Under the pieces are notes generated by a model. It was not told where the DNA came from. It searched no databases and saw only the letters and a list, made by a program, of their open reading frames with translations. From Roseitranquillus sediminis (GTDB lineage: Bacteria; Pseudomonadota; Alphaproteobacteria; Rhodobacterales; Rhodobacteraceae), in the NCBI RefSeq assembly GCF_016918935.1, contig NZ_JAFFOB010000015.1, positions 1 to 64,000 on the forward strand: DNA of 64,000 bases, read 5' to 3'. Of this stretch, positions 35,760-45,467 are shown piece by piece. Within the stretch, counting starts at the first letter, position 1. Every line of letters starts with the position of its first letter. Position numbers and translations under genes: made by a program.

Positions 35760-36290
35760 GCGTCGGCGAGAGTCGCGAGCGCTACGCCTGGAGGATGAGG
35801 CGCATCGGGTTGCCCGGTCGCGCCCGACAAGGAGCGCGGCCCCTGCGGCAGCGAAGGCGGCTGCCAAACCTCCAGGAGGTTCTGCTTGTCGGAGAACGCC
35901 AAGAGGAACACCAGGACGCGGACTGCCGCGCCGGCCGGAAGCGCCAGAACGACCCGCGGCAGGCGCAGGTTTCAGAAATGATCCCGGCCCATGCGCTCGC
36001 CGCGAGCAGAAGCGCCGAAAGCACACGGCTGCCCGCAACGAAGGAGGCCCGGCCAGCGCGACTGATGCGCCAGCCAGAAGCGACACGCCGCCCAGCGCCG
36101 CCAGCCGGGCCCTGCGCAAGGACCCTCCCCAGCGCCTCGGCTAGTCCGTCGTCGGCCAGCAGCACGTCCAGCGTCTGTATCAAGGCCGCGCCGCGGCCGT
36201 GACAACGAGCAGGATCGGCGCGGCGTTGGCGAGCCCGACAAGCGGCCGGTCGGCGAGCGTGCCGGACAACCAATGAAGCTCCTCACGCGC
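35760..36290 (-). other. Degraded membrane-transporter-like sequence, family not certain
   Basis: Minus-strand frames contain hydrophobic helices broken by frame changes: LVGLANAAPILLVVTA, IQTLDVLLADDGLAEALGRVLAQG, VSLLAGASVALAGPPSL and LVFLLAFSDKQN. The pattern is that of a GntP-like or similar anion/H+ symporter, but I could not assign it. No intact gene exists here. Confidence 0.35.
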
Positions 36291-36779
36291 TGTCACATTG
36301 AGGGCGGTGTAGCACTGAGTGGCGTAGTTCAGATGCGCTATCGGCCTCAGCGGTCAAATCCCCCGCCGAAGAGGTTTTCGCAGTATTCGAACAAGGTCTG
36401 CGAACGATTGATCAACACGATTTCTGCTGAGCGTAAGGTCGATCAGGTGTTCGAACGCAAGAAGCCGTTACGTTGCTCACGCCGATCCGCGTGGAGGATC
36501 GCGAATATCGCATGCGTATGTTCCTGCAGTGCAGACCTCTGCTGTCACTTCTTGGATTGCTCGCCAGTTCTGCTGCGTAATCCACCAGGATAAACGCAAC
36601 CCGGCTAAAGCGCGTGATACTGTGCGCCGAGATATGGATCTTGTCCGGCAATATCAGCGTCGCTGGTCGCACCATGAGGGACAAAATTTCTCCCCGCCAA
36701 GGTGATCTCGCCTTCCGAGCGGGATCTGTCGGCCGAAGATGGGAGATGCGGTCGGCCTCTTCGGCTCGGTCTACTTGTC
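36291..36779. other. Non-coding or scrambled stretch
   Basis: No frame of normal coding character on either strand; GC content is lower than in the surrounding genes. It may contain scraps of a mobile element, but I recognise none. Confidence 0.4.
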
Positions 36780-36965
36780 CCGCAGAGAAATCTAACGCGA
36801 CCAGCACCCGGTAACCGTCGAGCGCCGCCGACATGGCGAGGTGCGCGCAGGTCGACGTCTTGCCGACGCCGCCCTTGAAGTTCGCTCCCGTCACGATCTT
36901 GGCCGGCAGCCCCTCGGGGCGGTAGGGCAGGTATTCCTTGGCCTTGGACCCGCCAACGGGTGGAA
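36780..36965 (-). pseudogene. ParA/RepA-type partition ATPase fragment (plasmid origin)
   Basis: The minus strand encodes EYLPYRPEGLPAKIVTGANFKGGVGKTSTCAHLAM followed by ALDGYRVLVALDF. This is the deviant Walker A (KGGVGKTS) and following strand of ParA-family ATPases. The preceding YLPYRP…KI pattern is typical of RepA from repABC plasmids. Only about 60 residues are left. It suggests that DNA here passed through a plasmid. Confidence 0.75.
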
Positions 36966-37406
36966 AGTGGGGTCCAGGTGCTTCCCAAAAAACCTACTTG
37001 ATTGAACGACGGATCGCAAAGTTGGGGAAGGCGGCGCGTTATCAGCGACTTCGAACCGCTCGTGTCGCAGCGCGCTGAATCAGACCGCGAACGCTCATAT
37101 GGTGGCATTTGCGATCGTCGCCGGCCTGTTCCCGGTCGCCCAAGTGACGAAGGCGGCAAAGCAGCAAAGACCGTCAACGGTTGATGACTCTCTCTTCCTT
37201 CGGTTTGGTACCGTAGTGGCAGCGTCCGCAGCGAACAGCTGGAAAGCCGCAGCCGTCCTCGCGTCGCGGTCGTGCTGAAGTTGCCGCAGCGCGACTGTTT
37301 CCAGTCGAGATCGACTGCTTCGGCGTGGGCGTTTCTGGCACTCGCAGCATGAACCGTTGCGTTCCGGACAACTCGTCTTGCCGCAAGGGACCAAGGTCGG
37401 CAGGGA
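36966..37406. other. Non-coding stretch beside the chromate gene
   Basis: No supported gene. A minus-strand frame around 37180-37320 has some coding character (CGRCHYGTKPKEER), but it has no start and no recognised family. Confidence 0.35.
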
Positions 37407-38773
37407 CTATGAGAGGCCGAAGGCTCGCGACGCAACCCCGGCCGCCGCGCAGCCGACGAGAACAGTGACCGGGCCTGCCCTGAAGCGGAACACCGCAACC
37501 ATGGTGGCCAGCACCAGAACCAGCGCCAAGAAGTCGACAGAATCCAGCACCGGCATCTCGATGTCGACGCCCATACTGGTCACGGTCCTGATCTCGTCGA
37601 AGATCACATGCATGCCGAACCAGACCGCCAAGTTCAGAATCACGCCCACCACGGCAGCGGTGATGGCTGTCAGCGCGGCCGTCAGCATATCGTTGTCGCG
37701 CAGGCGCTCGATGAACGGGGCGCCGAAGAAGATCCACAGGAAGCAGGGCGTGAAGGTGACCCATGTGGTCAGCAGCCCGCCCAGCGTCCCGGCGAGAAGC
37801 GGCGAGAGGCCTCCCGCTTCACGGAACGCGCCCATGTAGCCCACGAACTGGGTCACCATGATCAGCGGTCCGGGCGTGGTTTCGGCCATTCCCAAGCCGT
37901 CGAGCATCTCGCCGGGCGCGGCCATCCGAAGTTCTGCACCGCTTCCTGCGCCACGTAGGCCAGCACCGCATAGGCGCCGCCGAAGGTCACCACTGCCATG
38001 ACGCTGAAGAAGCCTGCGATCTGCGCGAAGACGTTGGCCGAGCCGAGAACGGCGAAGAGAAGCGCAATCGGCGCCAGCCAGAGCACGAGGAAGACGGCCG
38101 AGATGCGAAGCGCCCAAGTGCGATTTACGCGCGTATGCTCAGGCGATTCCTCACCCAGCAAGGTGTCGGAGTCGTCGACCTGCACCTTTCCGACATTGCC
38201 GTGCCCGCCGCCGCCCAGAAAGGCGGGCAGACCGGCGCGGGCTCCCAGGAATCCGATTAGCCCCGCAGTCAGGATGATGAGCGGAAACGGGACGGCGAAG
38301 CCAAAGATCGCTACGAACGACGCCGCCGCGATCGCCAGCATCGCGGTGTTCTTCAGGGCGCGCGACCCGATGCGGATGACCGCCTGCACGACGATGGCCA
38401 GCACCGCCGCCTTGAGCCCGAAAAACAGCGCCTCGATCGGCCCGACATCGCCGTAGAGCGCATAGACCCAGCTGAGCGCCATGATCGCAACAACACCCGG
38501 CAGCACGAAGAGGACGCCCGCGACAATCCCGCCAAGGGTGCGGTGCATCAGCCAGCCGATATAGACGGTGAGCTGCATCGCTTCGGGCCCAGGCAGGAGC
38601 ATGCAGTAGTTGAGCGCGTGAAGGAACCGCTTCTCGCCCAGCCAGCGCTGTTCCTCGACGAGAATGCGGTGCATGAGCGCGATCTGCCCGGCCGGCCCGC
38701 CGAAGCTCAGAAGCCCGATGCGGGCCCAGACGCGGGTGGCCTCTGCCAGAGTCGGGTAGGAACGGGTCTGCAT
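37407..38773 (-). pseudogene. chrA: Chromate transporter ChrA, single frameshift
   Basis: The first about 285 codons from ATG 38773 encode the ChrA N-half (FGGPAGQIALMHRILVEEQRWL, then YCMLLPGPEAMQLTVYIGW). The second half, in another frame, resumes at GEMLDGLGMAETTPGPLIMV and runs to 37407 with FTPCFLWIFFGAPFIERL. The frame breaks by one base near 37925 (AVQNFGW then MAAPGE). Repairing it gives a normal two-domain CHR antiporter of about 450 residues for chromate efflux. Gene and neighbouring chrB remnant form a former resistance operon on the minus strand, start overlapping the chrB end. The break could be a mutation or a sequencing error. Confidence 0.85.
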
Positions 38774-39170
38774 CAGTCGGCCTTCGGCTTGTTCGGGGGC
38801 CAGTCGTGGGTCTCGTCGGTCGCGTCGCGCGCCCAGCGGTAGAAGGCGCCGTAGAGCAGCATCCCGGCCTCGATCTGCTCCAGGTTGTCGGCATACATGC
38901 GCGACAATCCAGGCGAGGCAGCCAGCAGCCCCGCCGCCTCGGGAGCGAGATCGAGACGCGCGGTGTCGGCGCCGCGGACGATTGCAGCGAGCCGAACGAG
39001 GGCGGGGAGCGACAGTCCGAACTCTGCCAGCATCACGTCGAAGGTGCAGAGCTCGCCCCGGTGGCTCCAGAATACATTCTCGACGTCAAAAAGCGCAGCA
39101 TCGTAGCGTTCGGCGACGCCCGTCACCTCGGCGGGCGCCACGAACAGGATCACTGCGCAGGGGTTGCGTG
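38773..39170 (-). pseudogene. chrB: ChrB C-terminal fragment
   Basis: Codons from about 39165 read CAVILFVAPAEVTGVAER, ALFDVENVFWSHRGELCTFDVM, IVRGADTARLDLAPEAAG and FYRWARDATDETHDWP. These are the C-terminal chromate-resistance domain of ChrB, ending at the overlap with chrA. The N-terminal regulatory half is missing; the preceding codons belong to unrelated sequence next to the EAL gene. It cannot encode a working regulator. Confidence 0.85.
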
Positions 39171-39218
39171 ACCTAGCTGTCCTGCCGCTTGTTGCCTGTT
39201 TTGACAGGCTACATCGGA

Positions 39219-40415
39219 TTAGTCGTCGCAAAGCGTCGGTCGGGCGAAGAAATATCCCTGCGCCAGCCGCACGCCTGCACGTGACAGCGCCGCCGCTTCG
39301 CCACTTCGCTCGACGCCTTCGGCTATCACCTGGACACCCGTCTCCCTTGCAAATCTGACTACGGCGGACATCAGCGCCCGCCGAGCCGGGTCCTCGTCGA
39401 TGGAAGTGACCAGCGAGCGGTCCACCTTCACGAATTCCGGCGCCACGGAGACGACCCTGGCGAGATTTGAATACCCGACACCGAAATCATCCACCGCCAG
39501 ACTGAACGGCAACTCGCTTGCGGCCAGTGCCACACGAATATCGTCTTCTAGCCCTTCCAGTCGCTCCTCAAGGACTTCAAGGACCATCCCGTCGAGCAGG
39601 GCCCCGAAGATTTCTGCGCACTTCCCGTTGGCGATCGCCTCGGGTGAAACGTTCACAAACGCCTTACACTCCTCCGTCTGCCTGGCGACTGTCTTCGACA
39701 GTCGGCGAAGCACCTCGCCCTCAAGGTCCCGGTCCGCCGCGAGCAGGTGAGCCTGCTCGAAGACCATGTTGACCGGAATGCCCTTGAAGAGAGAGAAGCG
39801 CGCGAGATACTCCATCCCAGCAACACGGCCCGTCGCGATCTCGACGACCGGCTGTCGGGCAAAGCGGATGGCGCCTGTGGCGATCGTCTGGTCGAGACGT
39901 TGCCGAAACCGGCTTGCAGCCTCGTTCCCCTGTCGGAGGCGCGTGAGATGTCGCCCTGCCAGATCGGCCGTGAGCCGGATCAGGTCGGCGCTGCTTTGCC
40001 CGAGATCGGATCGCGGTCTGGAGTCGAAGCAACCCATGACCCCGAAGATCTCACCGCTCGCGAGCCGGACCGGCACGCCGACGAAGGACCGGACGCCGAA
40101 CTCGCGGCAGAGTGGTATTCCTCTGATCTGCGGGTTGGCGTCAATGTCGCCGACGGCCTCGGCGACGGTGCCGGACAGGATGGCGTGCGAGAGGGTGCGT
40201 TCGCGCGGGTCCGCGCGCCCCTCGGCCAGACTTTTGGCGGCAGAAGTCTCCGCCAGGTACACCACCCGGTGAACCTCGCCAACCTCTGCGAGAAACACGG
40301 ATTCCATCCGCATGTGGATCCGGAGCGCGGAGATAATCTCCCGCAGTGCCTCTTCCGACGCGAGGTCGGCCTGCAGGACAGAAAGCAGACCCGGATTTTC
40401 TCTCAGTGCGCTCAT
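39219..40415 (-). CDS. GAF-EAL protein, probable cyclic-di-GMP phosphodiesterase
   Basis: About 398 residues from ATG 40415 (a TTG at 40454 is in frame but unsupported). Residues about 15-160 form a GAF sensor (FVGVPVRLASGEIFGVMGCFD). Residues about 175-398 form the EAL domain: GMEYLARF in place of EALxR, VNVSPE (metal Asn), LEVLEE (Glu), DDFGVGYS, FVKVDRSL (Lys), AEGVE (Glu) and QGYFFARP. The EAL tripeptide is EYL but the key Glu, Asn, Asp pair, Lys and Glu residues remain, so hydrolysis of c-di-GMP is plausible. The GAF domain may sense a small ligand or redox state. No partner gene is evident. Confidence 0.88.
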   Translation of the reverse strand: MSALRENPGLLSVLQADLASEEALREIISALRIHMRMESVFLAEVGEVHRVVYLAETSAAKSLAEGRADPRERTLSHAILSGTVAEAVGDIDANPQIRGIPLCREFGVRSFVGVPVRLASGEIFGVMGCFDSRPRSDLGQSSADLIRLTADLAGRHLTRLRQGNEAASRFRQRLDQTIATGAIRFARQPVVEIATGRVAGMEYLARFSLFKGIPVNMVFEQAHLLAADRDLEGEVLRRLSKTVARQTEECKAFVNVSPEAIANGKCAEIFGALLDGMVLEVLEERLEGLEDDIRVALAASELPFSLAVDDFGVGYSNLARVVSVAPEFVKVDRSLVTSIDEDPARRALMSAVVRFARETGVQVIAEGVERSGEAAALSRAGVRLAQGYFFARPTLCDD

Positions 40416-40640
40416 TGCTTTATGGAGTTTCGTCTGAAGGAAAGCAGCCTGCAACCTATGATTGTGATGGGCCCTGGCGAGGCACTGCGGCGAGAAGTCG
40501 AAGCAGGCCGGATGACCGCACCCGCAACGCCCGGACTAGCAAGCAGGAGAGTCGTGGTCCGGTTAACTCACTGCACGTTGCGGGCTGAGGTAGACCTTTC
40601 TCGTTCCGTTTTCTCGAAACTGGATCGGCTCCTCTCGTCG

Positions 40641-41564
40641 TCAGACCGCAGGTCGCGAGACAGGGGAGGCGGACCGGTCGAGCCGTTCCACGGCGACACT
40701 AACCTCCATTCCGAGAAACACTGCGCCAGTTCCGCAGAAGGTCCCGCTGAGCGGCAAGGCCTTTGCAGGTGTGCGCGTCGTGGCGACGCGAAGCAGGTTG
40801 TGCCCGGCGATGATCCGGTTGGTTGGATCGAACTCGACCCATCCAGCACCAGGCACGAACACGTCGGCCCAGGCATGGGTCGAGCCTCCGCCACTGAAGC
40901 CGCTATCTTCTTCTGCGTTGGCTGCCGGGTCGTATAGATAGCCGGTAACGAAGCGTGCAGCGAAGCCAAGCAAGCGCGCCGCCTCGATGAAGAGCAGGGC
41001 AAAGTCGCGGCAAGTTCCCGTGCCGAGCGCGATCGTTTGTGCCGGTGACTGCACGCCGCGCACCTCTCGGCGGCCATAGGTGAAGCCACGGTGTATGGCT
41101 GCGCCAAGCTCGTCCAGGATCTCGATCGTCCCCGTGGGGATGAGCGGGAGCGACAGAGCCATCCATGCTGCCACTGTGGCGCGGTCTTCGGGGTGCTGCA
41201 TCAGCAACATGGGTCCCAGGTCCGTGCTTTCCTCCGGCTCGTATGAGAAGGGATAGGGGCCGGTATGACGCGCCAGCCGGTCCACTGGGACGTCGTATCC
41301 ATAGCGCCGCAGGGTCAACTCGCTGCCGATGAGGAGCTCGTCTGAAGCTTCCGAGAACGTCAGTAGCGCAACCGAGTTTCCGAAGGTGTCGAAGGTCTAC
41401 CGCACGTCGGCTCCCGGCGCAAGGATGAGGCTCGACTCGAGCAGCCGCATGTCGTGGCCGTCGCGCGGCCGCACCATGAGCCGATGGCCCCCGAATTTCA
41501 CGGGTTTGTCGTATCTAAGCTGGTACGATGACGGACGCGGAACGTCGTCATGCGGCGTTTCCAT
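40641..41564 (-). pseudogene. Bacterial transglutaminase-like protein, early nonsense codon
   Basis: From ATG 41564 the frame reads the transglutaminase N-domain (YDKPVKFGGHRLMVRPRDGHD), a TAG at 41397-41399 (codon 56) where homologues have Trp (VRW-TFDTFGNSVAL), then FSEASDELLIGSELTLRR and the catalytic domain with GTGTCRDFALLF (Cys), GGGSTHAWADVF (His) and GWVEFDPTN (Asp). All catalytic residues are intact downstream. A restart at ATG 41318 could give a 225-residue product without the N-domain. It is divergent from the second transglutaminase at 41656. These pairs are common in alphaproteobacteria as predicted cysteine peptidases. Confidence 0.8.
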
Positions 41565-41655
41565 TCTGCACGAGGTCTTATCCGATCTTATCGGGCGGCG
41601 CGCAATCTGCGCCGTCGAACACTATTTCATGTTCAGATCAAACAAGGAAGTCGCC

Positions 41656-42546
41656 ATGTTCATCCGCTTTGGCTTCGAAATTGCCATTGAAAACACGGTG
41701 AAATTGCCGTTGCTCTTGGCACTTTCGCCGCACTCGTCGTTTCGCGGTCGCGTCATCGGCGCCGACCGGGTCAGAACCGATCCGGAAGTGCAAATGGAGG
41801 AGTTCCTCGACCCGTTCGAGAATCGCCGCGTCCGCCTGGAGGCGCCGGTGGGCGGGTCTCGGATCTGGTCGGACAACGTGGTGGAGGACGACGGCGAGCC
41901 GGACGTCTTCAACTGGAACGCGCGCCAGCACGAGGTGTCGCACCTTCCGCCGGAGACGCTGCCGTTCCTGACGGCCAGCCGGTACTGCGAGTCGGACGTG
42001 CTCTCCGACCGCGCCTGGGAGCTGTTCGGCGGGACCCAGCCGGGATGGGCGCGCGTGCAGGAGATCTGCAACTTCGTCCACAGCCATCTCACCTTCGGGT
42101 ACAAGTTCGGTCGTCCGACCAAGACGGCAGCGGACGCACTGCGGGAGGGCACGGGCGTCTGCCGCGACTTCGCCCATCTCTCGATCGCGTTCTGCCGGGC
42201 GATGAACATCCCGGCGCGCTACGCCAGCGGCTATCTGGGCGACATCGGTGTCCCGCCATCTGGCCCAGGCGACTTCTGCGCCTGGTTCGAGGCGTTTCTG
42301 GAGGGTCGCTGGTACACGTTCGACGCCCGCTTCAACACGCCCCGGATCGGTCGGGTGCTGATGGTCCGCGGCCGAGACGCCGCGGACGGAGCGATGATCA
42401 CCTCTTTCGGCAGCTATCACCTCAAGCACTTCCGGGTCTGGACGGAAGAGGTCGCCGGAGGAACATCCGAAAGTGAGTTGGAAGCGCTCCTCGAGAGCCG
42501 CCCCCACGCGCCCGCCCTGACCCTGGCGATGGCCGGCACCTCGTGA
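41656..42546 (+). CDS. Transglutaminase-like protein with Cys in the usual His position
   Basis: 296 residues from ATG 41656, with AAGGAAG at good spacing. The transglutaminase core is clear: TGVCRDFAHLSIAFCRAMNIPARYASGYL (Cys169), GDFCAWFEAFLEGRWYTFDARFN (Asp223). The residue before AWFEAFL, where many homologues have His (DFHAW), is Cys208 here. Some homologues, as I recall, have Ser there, so this clade may use another histidine or be inactive. There is no signal peptide. It stands next to a decayed paralogue; both are probably from one ancestral pair. Confidence 0.85.
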   Translation: MFIRFGFEIAIENTVKLPLLLALSPHSSFRGRVIGADRVRTDPEVQMEEFLDPFENRRVRLEAPVGGSRIWSDNVVEDDGEPDVFNWNARQHEVSHLPPETLPFLTASRYCESDVLSDRAWELFGGTQPGWARVQEICNFVHSHLTFGYKFGRPTKTAADALREGTGVCRDFAHLSIAFCRAMNIPARYASGYLGDIGVPPSGPGDFCAWFEAFLEGRWYTFDARFNTPRIGRVLMVRGRDAADGAMITSFGSYHLKHFRVWTEEVAGGTSESELEALLESRPHAPALTLAMAGTS

Positions 42547-42554
42547 AGGATAGG

Positions 42555-42581
42555 CGGCGATGGCTGCCGAGCACATCGCCG
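42555..42581. terminator. Hairpin between convergent transglutaminase and PHB depolymerase genes
   Basis: CGGCGATG (42555-42562) and CATCGCCG (42574-42581) are perfect 8-bp complements with an 11-nt loop. AATTTG follows on the plus side. It sits exactly between two converging stops, 8 bp from one and 11 bp from the other, so it likely ends both transcripts. Confidence 0.55.
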
Positions 42582-42591
42582 GTCAATTTGC

Positions 42592-43848
42592 CTAGCGTGC
42601 CTCCGGCTCGGCGAGGAAGAACCTGACCATTTCAGCCGAGGCATCCGGACCTGCCGGATCGGTATAGGAACCCGCCGCCGACCCGCCCGACCATGCGTGC
42701 CCCGCGCCCTCTATCAGCCAGTGCTCCGTGGCGGGAACCCCGGCAGGGCCATGCGTAACCGTCGTCGCATACTTCCGGCCGCCTCGCGAAGTGCCTCGCG
42801 CCTGTTGCGTCTTCGCTGCGCCGCGTCGGGCTCTCGTGATGATGCTGTTTCCATTTGAGGGATGCACCGTCGCGTCCGCCGCGCCGTGGAACACGATCGT
42901 TCGCACGCTGTCTGCGGCGCCTCCCACGGCACGCGATGCGCGCTCAGCTTCCCCACGCATCGCGGCGAAGGCGGAGACCACGTCGCTGGCACAGCCCGCG
43001 GGAAGTCCCGAGTGGACGCCGATCCCGACGAACAGGTCGGGATAGGCCTCGCCCAGAATGGCGGCCATCGCACCTCCGGCCGACAGCCCGGCAACGAAGA
43101 CCCGGGAACTGTCGATGTCGAATTCGCTGATCAGCTTGCGGGCCAGCCCTGCGATGATCGCCGGCTCGCCGACGCCGCGACGCTGATCTCCCGCCCGGAA
43201 CCAGTTCCAGCAACCCTGCGCGTTGTGCGCCCGGGTCTGCGTGGGATAGGCGATGATCAGGCCGTGTTGCTCAGCCAAGCCGTTCATCGATGTGCCGGAC
43301 GCAAAGTCGTCCGGGTTCTGCGTGCAACCATGCAGCATGACGATGAGCCCCTGAGCACCGTCTGGAAGGGATGCAGGAACGTAAAGGCGGTAGTCGCGAG
43401 AGCCGCAGGCTCCTGCGTGCGATCGCCATTCGTACAGCGCCCCCTCGGGCACCGTCGGCGCGGCGGAGCTCCTATCGGGGAATGGCATTCCACCGGACAA
43501 CTGCGAGGCGATTCCCTGCGGACGACCCCGAGAAAGCCCGTCGATCACGTCGCGCAGGCTTCGACGCGATCGCCCGCTTCTGACGCCTTGCGGGACACGG
43601 CCGACTTCGGCGTTGGTTACGCCGTCATCCTCGTCTCGAGCATTCACGATGACTGCATCCTCGGCTTCGGGATCGATCAGTTCCGTGCCCGGTCGCGCCC
43701 GGTTCGACGTAGCGATTGGGGCATCCTCGCCGCTCCCCATACGGTCGGCCGCAAGTGCGGCCTGGATGAGGCGGGTCGCCTCTTGAGGCTCGCTTGCGCG
43801 CACGCGATCGAGCGCCCGGCCCATGGCGGCCGCAAAGTTCTTGTTCAT
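42592..43848 (-). CDS. PHB depolymerase-family esterase (intracellular/LpqC-like)
   Basis: About 418 residues from 43848. The first about 130 residues are a hydrophilic Arg/Ala-rich extension; the hydrolase starts at YRLYVPASL. Features: oxyanion-side MLHGCTQNPDDFA, the family's WNWF block, nucleophile elbow GLSAGGAM, Asp in HGAADATVHP, and His in GAGHAWSGG. These define the poly(3-hydroxybutyrate)-depolymerase/esterase family (ESTHER PHB). It lacks a signal peptide. Its gene follows a CopG-type regulator gene, an arrangement repeatedly seen in alphaproteobacteria and suggestive of local control. Confidence 0.92.
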   Translation of the reverse strand: MNKNFAAAMGRALDRVRASEPQEATRLIQAALAADRMGSGEDAPIATSNRARPGTELIDPEAEDAVIVNARDEDDGVTNAEVGRVPQGVRSGRSRRSLRDVIDGLSRGRPQGIASQLSGGMPFPDRSSAAPTVPEGALYEWRSHAGACGSRDYRLYVPASLPDGAQGLIVMLHGCTQNPDDFASGTSMNGLAEQHGLIIAYPTQTRAHNAQGCWNWFRAGDQRRGVGEPAIIAGLARKLISEFDIDSSRVFVAGLSAGGAMAAILGEAYPDLFVGIGVHSGLPAGCASDVVSAFAAMRGEAERASRAVGGAADSVRTIVFHGAADATVHPSNGNSIITRARRGAAKTQQARGTSRGGRKYATTVTHGPAGVPATEHWLIEGAGHAWSGGSAAGSYTDPAGPDASAEMVRFFLAEPEAR

Positions 43849-43879
43849 GCTCTTGTCCTATTGATGCGGAATTGTCGTG

Positions 43880-44302
43880 TTATCGGATACGGTCCTTGAG
43901 GACCGCCTTCACCTCGGCTGGCGCCTGCAGCGAGCCGAGTACTTTGATGGAACCGATCGTCGCATCCGCGAGACCGGGGGTGACGTCACGGGCGATGCGG
44001 GCAAGGCCCACGACGCGAATGTGGAGCACCTCATTCCGCTGCCGTGCCATCTCGAGTTCATGCTGAGTGATGTCACGAAGCCCGAGTTCTAGCGTGTGGC
44101 GCTCGATCGACTTTGCGACTGCCTCGGCCTCCGACGTCAGCTGGTTTCGGATCGCGGTGCGGATGAAGTCCGTCCGGTTCGAGTAGAAGCCCTCCTGCAC
44201 CAGCAGGTCGATCCGGCCCAGGTCGACATGGCCGAGGTTGATCGTGATCTTCTCGGTGTCGCTGGATCTGCTTTGAGTGTCTGCGGCCACGGCGCCCTCC
44301 AT
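43880..44302 (-). CDS. CopG-type ribbon-helix-helix regulator
   Basis: 140 residues from ATG 44302. The RHH motif is EKITINLGHVDLGRIDLLVQ, then EGFYSNRTDFIRTAIRNQL: a strand, then two helices. A C-terminal domain of about 85 residues of unknown kind follows. Such proteins bind short tandem operator repeats as dimers. The repeat pair ATGGATGGT lies directly upstream at 44307-44328, overlapping its own start region, which fits autorepression. The PHB depolymerase gene follows 31 bp downstream and is the likely co-regulated target. Confidence 0.85.
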   Translation of the reverse strand: MEGAVAADTQSRSSDTEKITINLGHVDLGRIDLLVQEGFYSNRTDFIRTAIRNQLTSEAEAVAKSIERHTLELGLRDITQHELEMARQRNEVLHIRVVGLARIARDVTPGLADATIGSIKVLGSLQAPAEVKAVLKDRIR

Positions 44303-44306
44303 CCCG

Positions 44307-44328
44307 ATGGATGGTATATGGATGGTTA
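44307..44328 (-). promoter_or_regulatory. Tandem 11-bp direct repeat, candidate CopG operator
   Basis: ATGGATGGTAT (44307-44317) is followed at once by ATGGATGGTTA (44318-44328), 9 of 11 identical. It lies 5-26 bp upstream of the CopG ATG, over its ribosome-binding or -10 region (minus-strand TATAAC and TATACC). RHH proteins read such spaced short repeats, so this is a plausible autoregulatory site. Confidence 0.5.
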
Positions 44329-45084
44329 TAGCTGTCGCGCAAGGCCAAGACGCGGTTCAGATCGCCAAAGATTCTTCACGTCCTGTGGTGCGGCCAACGG
44401 CGCGCCGGCCAGGCAGCCTTGGATACCGGGTCCTGTCAGGGCAACCGCGCTGGTAGCAGGGCAGGGCGTTGCCCATCCTCGTCTGAAGGGCGAGAAGCTA
44501 TTTTCGGTAATTGAAGACATCGCCCGAGGTCATCCAAGAATCGGCGTCGCGCTCGTCGCCACGACACTAATGTCATGGATACGAAGTCCGCTGTGGTGGG
44601 CCAGGATCACCGACTTTTCTCGCCTGCAGATTGCTGTGAGACTCGCGGCGACTCTGATCATTTACATCCCGCTTTTCGGGGTGCGTTGGGATTTTGAGAC
44701 GCTTGTCCTTGGCGCTATGGCAGTTGCGCCGGGATACCAGCTCGACCGCATAAGTCCGTGTATGCTCGGTGCTCCAAAACAGGTGCTAATGACAACCCAT
44801 GTCGCTTTGCCTCGAGCCATCAAGCTCCTGATCTCAACATTGCTGATGGAAAACTGATGCGTTCACGACTTGCTTCGCTTCATAGATAGGGCCAATCCAG
44901 ATGTCGTGCTAGTGATTGAGGCGAACAGTTGGTGGGGCGCGAAACTCGAGGTCCTCGACCAATCTTATCCACGCTCCATGGCACAGCCGCACGAGGACTA
45001 CTACGGGATGCATCTGTGTGCCTGAACTGGCCCCCGATTCGACCGGACAGTCAGGCATAGCCATGGAGGCTTGGGCATATGCCT

Positions 45085-45467
45085 GAGCACGTGCTCATGT
45101 CTGAGATTGAGATCATCACGAATGGCGGCCGTCGCCGCCGCTAGTCCGCGGCCGAGAAGCTGTGGATCGTGGAAGAGACCCTGGACGAGCGGGAGAGCAT
45201 CTCGGTCGTCGCGCGGCGCAATGGCGTCGCTCCGAACCTCCTCTATCGTTGGCGCAGGCTGATGCTGGAAGGAGGGAGCGTGGCGGTGACGGGCGACGAC
45301 GAGGTGACCAGGTCGAGCCTGCGAGACGGGCCGTTCGGCAGATGGAGGACCGCATCCGGGAGTTGGAGCGCCAGCTCGGGCGCAAGACGCTCGAGGCGGA
45401 GATCCTCAAGGAGGCGCTGGAGTTGCTCGCGCGTGCTGCGCACCCTCTAAAGGACGGTTCTCGATGA
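45085..45467 (+). pseudogene. IS3 OrfA, broken
   Basis: The helix-turn-helix start (GGRRRR, stop, SAAEKLWIVEETLDERESISVVARRNGVAPNLLYRWRRL) carries a TAG at 45142-45144 where homologues have Trp. The frame then shifts near 45320: RQMEDRIRELERQLGRK and TLEAEILKEALELL continue one frame away. It would normally encode the DNA-binding partner of the transposase. Confidence 0.7.
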
